A stretch of 64,000 nucleotides of DNA, from contig JAVTVJ010000541.1 in NCBI GenBank assembly GCA_034509425.1, forward strand, positions 744,001 through 808,000. The letters run 5' to 3'. The DNA is from Eopsaltria australis. Its lineage: Eukaryota > Chordata > Aves > Passeriformes > Petroicidae. Shown piece after piece: positions 57,601 through 64,000 of this stretch (positions are counted from its first letter, which is position 1; each line of letters opens with the position of its first letter). The notes beneath the pieces were generated by a model. The model was not told the origin of the DNA. It ran no database searches and worked only from the letters and a program-made list of their open reading frames with translations. The translations under genes were made by a program, and so were the position numbers.

Positions 57601-60280
57601 TCTGATCTATAAATTCAGCAGGAAATGAAGGGTCTGAGATTTCTCAGTACTTAGAAGTTTTTGGTCTAATGGCCCATGGGCCACCTTTAAGAACTACTTT
57701 TGACTGCACTGTGTAATTCCCCCCAGCACATGTTCATCCTTAACTCTTGCCTATGTCTCAGTGCTCCTGTTGTGGTTCCTAAGAGGAGCTTTCCCCCATC
57801 AGCAGCAAGGTGCTACAACAGGATCAGGAGAGGACACAAAGGCAGCTTCCTCTTATGTAAATTCAGAGCCTGAAGTTACTGTCAAGTTCTTTTCCCCCAG
57901 AGGGCAAAATCATGAGATGAGTAATAAAATATTGCTGAGAATATGTGTCTGCCTGAATGTACAGCTCTCACTGTGACATGTGAAATGGTTAATTACTACT
58001 TCATGACTTCAAGATCAATATAACTTCCATCCTCTGCCTAACTATGTAGAATGTTTAAGTGTTTTGTAATTCTGTTTGTATTGTTTCCTCTGCTTCCCTG
58101 CTGCTTGTAGGCTCTGTGGATGGTTTTTGCTGAGGGATTTGCATCCAGCCAGAGTCCCAGGAGTGTTCCTGCTATCCATTACCCTCACATGGTCATGAAT
58201 TCCACAGTGACCTCAGCCATCCCTCTCATTGCCAGAGAAAAGAGCCACCTTCCCAGTTTAGAACAGTTTTATTTAATTTGAAGATTCAAACAGGAGGGAG
58301 TATGCTGGATTTCCTTTTCCCCCCAAAGCTGTCTGTGACCTTCGTTGTACTTGATCAAGGTTCACATTCTTACCTGGGAGCATAGTGCAGTTCCAGGTTA
58401 TGGCAGGTGGATACTGGCTACATGCCTATAAACAATCATGCTTCATGGCTTTATTAATATGATTGGTTTAACTTTGTTTTTCCCTTATGTCTCAGGGCTT
58501 GACTGGAAGAGAGTACAACAAATGCAGGATCTGTAACACACATGTCCAATGAGGAGTTTTAATTATTTCCATTTGTTATTTTGTTGCAAACTTTTACTAC
58601 ATTTGGATTTAATTTATAAAAAATCTCCTCTTCCTCCCCCATTTCAATAATGAAAATACCTTTGTATAAATTTTCATTATCCTTGTGCTCTGGAAGCTGC
58701 TTAACCATTTTGGTCAAACTTTTGAATGATTTTGGGAAAATAACTGAGCCTGAAAGATTTCAACCATTAAAATTACTGTTTCAGAACCTGTGGTATATTT
58801 TACTGGGAATTTATACCTGGAAGCTTATAAAGTCTTATCAGTACAATTTCCTTGCTTTTGGTGGGTGCAAGGAGGTTTTTCACTTACATTTAGAGCCTTG
58901 CTATGAGACAATAGAGTTTACTAGAGTTTACTCTGTTTGCTCTCCATATGTAGGGTTACAAAGGGTAACATGTCTGGGGCAACACTCGACAGCTCACCAA
59001 GAGGTTCCGTGGGTTCAAGCTCAGCCAGACTAATTAATTCACGCTGAGGTAACATTCTCTTACTACATCAGGCTACAGGCAGTAAACTGGAAAATAAATT
59101 TTAGGTACATTCAGTAGGGAAGTGACACATTCTGGTTTAGATTCCTCCTTGTACATCTCTCTATCCCCAGAGAACACAGTTGAAAATCTACTTTGGTGCA
59201 AATTGATCTGAATAGGCCTCCTAATTTGCAACTTTCTACATCATCTTGGTTTTTGCTTTGTGTGAGCTGTTGGCCTGTGGGAGACCATACACAGATGTAG
59301 GGGAAAGGATGCCAGCAAACAACCTTCTGTAAAGGTGAATTGTGTTTCCATGGCAGGAAGTGTGCCTGAGTTTAAACAAAGTTGGAGGAACTGTGCTTGG
59401 AATGACAGAAGGGGCTGAAAGAAGCTATGGAACATAATTGCTACAATGTCGTAGACTCTCACTTTGATTTTGGCCCTCAGGAGACAAAACCTGCCTAGAA
59501 TTACTAGTTCCATCTATGATGGAAATGAGATCTGCACTCATAAGTCCCTCCATCCCAGTCATGTCTTTGACCTCATTAGAGATAAGTGTGGTCTTCAGGA
59601 CAAAGGAAAATTACTTTATAAGCACCAGGGATTGGAATGTAGCCCTGTAGCCCTGAATTACCCCTGCTGCACAGCTGTAGGGGTCTAAGGAGGTAAAATG
59701 GATTGTGTGTCTCTGTTAACATTCTTTAGAGCAGTTTCATTTCATAGTGACATCCTGTAGACAGGAGGAAAGGACATTTATTAGCACTAAAACCTGGTTG
59801 TTATATGGCTGAAAATGTTTTGGCTCCACTGGAATTTAAACTTGTCTGACTGCTCGAAAAGTGTTCAGATTTAATATAACTGATTCAAGCATGCAGTCAG
59901 AGTTCTGTGTGAAATTCTCTTGTGGGATAAGGATCTTGGTTTACAGGGCCTGAAGAATGATTCTAAACACCCTTCAGCTCCAAAGACAATGTAAAGGTGC
60001 CAGTTTCTGCATAGATTGGATTACTGCAAGTGTTGAAAATGCAAATCAATGTCAAATTTGATAAATAAGCATTATCCACCTAGGGGTTCTGCTGGTAATT
60101 ATTAGCAAGAGCCATGCCTTAGTGATATTTCTTTCATGAGCCGCAGAAGATTTAATTTCTTTCGAACTATAGCAGTGATGAAGTTAACAAATAGGAAATA
60201 GAAAGGAATATAGAGAAACTAAGCAAAGAATCTTTCATAAAATGTTTCCCTTGGTTTCTCTACTTTTGTCATATATGTTG
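54656..60280. other. Spacer, no gene seen
   Basis: AT-rich non-coding sequence. ORFs at 55375-55728 (minus), 56414-56713 and 58650-59033 (plus, 127 codons) have no domains or splice context. A 12-bp near-duplication AGAGTTTACT sits at 58913-58932 and GTAGCCCT repeats twice at 59639-59654. Confidence 0.5.
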
Positions 60281-60400
60281 GATTATTTAAGTCCAAAAGG
60301 AATCACTGTGATCACCTAATCTGACTCTTTCAGTCTTAAAGTTCATGCTGTGCATTCAGTACTAATCCCAGAACTTCTTGTTTTTGGAAGACTAGGGAAT
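60281..60400 (-). mobile_element. Highly diverged CR1 LINE 3' fragment, inserted in reverse
   Basis: TTTAAGTCCAAAAGGAATCA, then CTGTGATCACCTAATCTGAC and TCTTTCAG, match in order the reverse CR1 3' end (TTAAGGCCAGAAGGGACCA, TGTGATCATCTAGTCTGAC). The rest decays beyond clear alignment after about 60350. The orientation is the same as that of the other two copies. Confidence 0.6.
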
Positions 60401-61413
60401 TTGACTCTATTTTTTAAAATCTCTTGTGGCTACATTCTAATAAGTCCCTTTAAAAAGTTAAAGCCCCTAAGGCCAGACAGTGTTTTGTTTCCTGCAGCAT
60501 AAATCAGAGCAACCTCAGTGGAATCAATAATTATTCCATATTTTCTTTTGGGGAAATTTAAGAGCAGAAAGAATGGAACTAAACCCTGAATTGCTCTGTT
60601 ATGTGACCACGTCTCCCTCTTATGCCTGATCTCAGTGATTACAGTCCCAGTGACACCAAAACCAATTTGCTTTCCCCTCAAAAAGTACTTTGAGCTGTGG
60701 TGCTGATGGCTGTGGTTCTCACTGCACCCAGAACACGGTCACTTACATATGTTTGTTATGTGTCCAATTGTGCTGATAAATTGCCTTTAGTTCTGATCAG
60801 GAATCATTTCAATCAAGTGATGTTGCATCTTTGTGGAGACTGAGCAGCCATTGTGTGCTGGGAAACTGAACAGAAGGCACCTTGCATGGAAAAGCATTCA
60901 TCCAGAAAAACGTTGTTTTTGCTTTAGAGAACATGTGAAGCCAAGGCAGAGGGAGGATCAGGATTCATTGGCTACTGAAGGAAATGTTTTGTTTTTTGTT
61001 TTTAACTGACAGCTCTCAGAGAAAGGGGTGCAGTGCAGGGTGATGCAAGCACTCATCTGCACTCTGCTGGGGGAGAAGCAGCTCATTACTGCAGGCAAAG
61101 CTAGAGTTCAGGCTTGCTTATTTTTAAGTTCCTCAGTTGTGGGAAACAATTTTTTCATTCCTGTACTTTTAATAAAATCTGCACATTGTTATGTGCTTCA
61201 CTCTGATGAGGGTCTGGATTGATGTTGTGATGTGATGTTTGCCAAATTTGTAACATTCTTTTAAATATATTTATTCTTCTTTCCACGAGGGCAAAGGATC
61301 TTATTTTGAATCCCCCAAAGGCTTTCCCAACATATGGGGGATGAATAAGTACTCAAAATGTCTACAACTGCTGTTACTGCTGCAGCTGCCAGCTTTAGGA
61401 AAGAACAAAGTAG
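60401..61413. other. Spacer, no gene seen
   Basis: Non-coding. A left RE1-like half (ATCAGCACCAC on the minus strand at about 60694-60704) has no matching right half. ORFs at 60430-60681 (minus) and 61028-61222 (plus) have no domains. Confidence 0.5.
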
Positions 61414-61437
61414 ATGCACACACGTGCGCATGCGTGT
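61414..61437. promoter_or_regulatory. NRF1-like site within a 24-bp Z-DNA-prone run
   Basis: The run from ATGCACACACG to GCGTGT alternates purine and pyrimidine without a break for 24 bp. It contains TGCGCATGCG (61425-61434), one base short of the palindromic NRF1 consensus. It also carries CACGTG at 61421-61426. It is isolated from any CpG island. Confidence 0.5.
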
Positions 61438-62920
61438 CAGAGTGAGAGGCAGAGCAGAAATACAGTGTGGGCACTCTTGGGGTCAGGAGCGTTCTCTAAT
61501 AAGGAACACATTTTACAGACAGCAAGAGAATTATTTTTACTGTGTTCATTTACAAGTCCTCAGGCAGGGAATTTTTTTTTGTGGGGATGTTTTTAAGGCT
61601 AATTATTTACAGCATGCAGGGCTTGAACCTGCAGATCTTAATTTGGCAGAACTCCTGCTCACTTCCAGGGGTGCTCTGCATGGTGCACCCGGTGGAGGGC
61701 AGGGAGGGATGGGTGATGGGCTCATCCTGGCTCTGAGAGGCTGCAGAAGACCCTGCTGACTTCGGTGAGAACTGAAGTTCTGTCTCTGATGGTGGATTTT
61801 AAAGGAGTGTGGGGGTGACACAACACTGGGGCAAAGTGGCCAAAAAGAGTGGTTTTGAGGAGAAATTTTTGCCATCATTCTCAGACAATTTACCTGATTT
61901 TTAACTCAGTTTTTTGACTTTGCACTTTAAAGCAACATTTTATGGGATATACCACACAAATGTATTGGTGTTCCCATGCAAACCACACTGGGGTTGAACA
62001 TTTAAGTCTTTAGATATTAACACTGTGATTCTGAATGCTGTCCTATTATTAAAAAAAAAAAAAAAAAAAGAAGAGCAATGTCTATTAAATTTCCATCCAC
62101 TAGCAATATTTTTCATTGAGAAACAGAATTCAATCAGCTCTTTCAATTAAGGAGATTTAAGAGCCACAGCAGGGCAAGAGAAGGACTGGAAGCACAACTG
62201 AAGAGAATATTTCTGAGTCAGGAATCATCTATTTTTGTACAGCATTGAGCATTCTTGGCATGAGTGGATCTTCTCCAGACTGGGTGCTGCTAGGCAATTG
62301 TGAGGGTGGGGATGTTGACTGTACCAGTCATTTTACAGGCCTTTGCTAAATACTGTTTGACATCTGATAGCAGCTGGGTGCTTTCAGCTTTCAAGGAGCT
62401 TTTAATCGGACAATTTTCACAGGCATCAGCTTGTGTAAACCACCTGCAAATGAATACATTGCTCTCCATGAATAATCAGCATATACAGAATTTGTATCCA
62501 CCAGTAAGAAAACCCAGGTGACCTCTCTGCCCAATCACAGCTAATCAAACCAGGTTGTTTTCCTGCAGTCATTAACATTTAAAATAATGCCCATTCAATC
62601 AAGCTGGGAAAACAGATTTAGCCCATTCAATGATTTCATCATTCCCAATCATTTAGTCAGCATCAGTTATAAAGCACAGATAAATAGATGGTTTTCAGGA
62701 AGAAAAAGAGTTTAGTTCTTAGATTATAGTTCTCTTAGAACTTGAAGGGAGCTGCATAGCTGGAGAAGCCCAATGATTCTTTTTCCTAGGAGCAGAAATT
62801 GCAGGAAATGCCAATGAATAGTCCCTCTCCCTTGAAAGAAGCTGCCAGAGGTTTCATAGTGCTCTGGATTGGGTGAAATAGATTTTAGCTGCTTTTCAAA
62901 TCCAACATTTGAATTTTGTA
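61438..62920. other. Spacer, no gene seen
   Basis: Non-coding. The plus ORF at 61358-61759 (133 codons) starts in GCTGCTGCAGCTGC-type sequence and has no domain. A 19-bp poly-A lies at 62051-62069 without a recognisable retroposed body. The part at 62560-62700 is AT-rich. Confidence 0.5.
62051..62069. repeat. Poly-A tract, 19 bp
   Basis: A homopolymer preceded by CCTATTATT and followed by GAAGAGC. No flanking target-site duplication was noticed. Confidence 0.9.
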
Positions 62921-63012
62921 GCTTGGTTTTGTTGGGGTTTTTGTTGGTTTTGTTTTTGGTTTTTTGTTGTTTTGTTTGTTTTTGGGGGATTTGTTTTTTG
63001 GTTTTCTTTTCA
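62921..63012. repeat. G/T-only low-complexity tract
   Basis: Repeated GTTTT, GGTTTT and TTTGG strings run for about 90 bp with almost no C or A on the plus strand. The opposite strand reads as a Lys/Asn/Gln-rich frame, part of the 184-codon minus ORF at 62724-63278, which I regard as an artefact. Confidence 0.85.
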
Positions 63013-63499
63013 ATTTTATTATAAATATATCCAAACTTATTGAGTCTTCCATCTCCCTTTGTTTTGTCTGTCAGAGGTATGAGATCTGGAGGTGACCTCT
63101 CTCCCACACAGCAGAGGCTGAATGAAAGGCTGATTCTCAGGACCAGAGATACTGGGTTTTCAGAGGATGTTAGGCAGTCCACAAAGTAAGTGGGCTCTCT
63201 CTGCGGGCTGTCGGATACCCAGGGTAGCCTGATTTCTCTATGGAAGTTGCCAGGGATAACAGGATGCTCCCATGACACAGGGTCACGTTCCCACTGCTCG
63301 CATCCATGTTGCTATTGACCTAAGAGGGCTGTCTTGGAGGTTGAAGCTTCTTCAGGTTGTGGGTCCCACTTCTAACTATTTCTCTCACGTGGAAGCTGTA
63401 GTCTTGAAAGGAGATCATCTTTCTATCTGGGGTAGTGGCTAGAGAGATCTTCTCTTCCTGGGCTTCTGAGAGCTGCTGACAACCTGGTGGGACAAAGAT
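63013..63499. other. Spacer, no gene seen
   Basis: Non-coding. The N-terminal part of the minus-strand ORF (63040-63278) has no recognisable motif. Nothing else is supported. Confidence 0.45.
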
Positions 63500-63640
63500 T
63501 CCCAGGACCTAAGGCCCTTAGATCCAAAGGCAGAAAGCCCTCCTAATGATGTTTTTCTGTAGTGACTTAGGCTCATCCTTTCTTGAATATTAGATCCTAA
63601 ATGTCCTAAGAACTTTAAAGTCCTTATGGGAAATCAAAGC
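63500..63640 (+). repeat. Possible ancient sauropsid repeat fragment
   Basis: GGACCTAAGGCCCTTAGATCC, CCTCCTAATGATG, GTGACTTAGGCTCATCC and TAGATCCTAAATGTCCTAAG recall a reptile element built from GTGACTTAGGAGCCTAAGTCCCATT-type inverted motifs. It is diverged, and the match is from memory. Confidence 0.35.
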
Positions 63641-64000
63641 GGGGGCATATGTGGGACACGAATTCCAAAGGCAATTGTCAAAATGATACCTGAGCCCCTC
63701 AGTTGCCTTGCTCTGCTCTGAACCAGGGTAGACAATGCCAGGTAAGATTAGAGTAACCACAGGGTGGATGTCTGGATGCTGCTGCTTCTCTGCCAGTTTA
63801 ATTTTGTTATTTTTGTATCTGGCTGAAAGGTGATCTCGGTAAATGTACCTGCTTTTTTAATTTCTAGCTCATGTAAATGTTGCAATCAATTAACAACCGA
63901 CAGCAGAATACAAAGGAGAATCAAAGTCATTAAAATATGTGGAAAAACCCCCTCTCTGTTGTGGTTTTATTTCTTCTGAACATCAGATATATGTCCTTAG
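63641..64000. other. Spacer to the right edge, nothing seen
   Basis: AT-rich non-coding sequence with no ORF of note, no splice context and no recognised repeat. The next gene to the right is not reached. Confidence 0.5.

Noticed and set aside
60694..60715. Possible RE1/NRSF site on the minus strand
   Set aside because: The left half ATCAGCACCAC is good, but the right half does not match GGACAGCGCC.
62724..63278. 184-codon minus-strand ORF
   Set aside because: Its middle is encoded by the A/C-rich complement of a G/T tract, giving Lys/Asn/Gln runs. The flanks show no domain.
1..64000. CRISPR arrays, operons, ribosome binding sites, phage or plasmid functions
   Set aside because: The window is vertebrate nuclear DNA with introns and retrotransposon fossils. 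No regularly spaced repeats or bacterial gene organisation were seen.

Overview
The window looks like amniote nuclear DNA, most likely from a bird or another archosaur. It is AT-leaning and poor in CpG. Its one clear gene has intron/exon structure and a CpG-island promoter, and the interspersed repeats I recognise are old: CR1 LINE 3' ends inserted in reverse, MIR-like SINE pieces, a 5S-rRNA-derived piece and sauropsid-type inverted-repeat elements. I inferred the organism by reading alone; no database search was run.

Left edge (1 to about 3440): the 5' end of ERCC6 (Cockayne syndrome B protein, CSB), on the minus strand. Exon 2 (1792-2225) carries the start codon at 2222-2220 and the first 143 codons plus two bases. 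It is bounded by a good acceptor and a good donor. A non-coding exon 1 probably lies in the CpG island at 2780-3440, with an ETS/CRE composite motif at 3270-3280. The rest of ERCC6 lies beyond the left edge.

From about 3440 to 64000 I find no convincing protein-coding gene. The remaining open reading frames of 60-184 codons are about what chance predicts at this base composition, and none shows a recognisable domain. In human the region upstream of ERCC6 leads to SLC18A3 and CHAT, the cholinergic locus. Neither is visible here, so the stretch is best read as the long spacer between ERCC6 and whatever lies to the right.

The spacer contains three diverged reverse CR1 copies (6151-6440, 46281-46490, 60281-60400), MIR-like pieces (36990-37130, 40985-41180), a 5S-derived piece (27890-27962), and fragments of other ancient repeats (4563-4620, 12112-12218, 18838-18900, 22560-22640, 43056-43140, 63500-63640). 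It also has a 230-bp purine-only pentanucleotide tract (54422-54655), short tandem duplications, and candidate regulatory spots. Those spots are a divergent pair of CTCF-like motifs (8109-8141), further CTCF-like motifs (15567, 19551, 37588), CpG clusters (19384-19505, 48014-48295), an NRF1-like/Z-DNA-prone site (61414-61437) and an AT-rich homeodomain-site cluster (11875-12075). No CRISPR array, operon or prokaryotic feature is present, and I found no complete mobile element. I did not find an obviously new biological system; the best leads are regulatory architecture and exapted ancient repeats.
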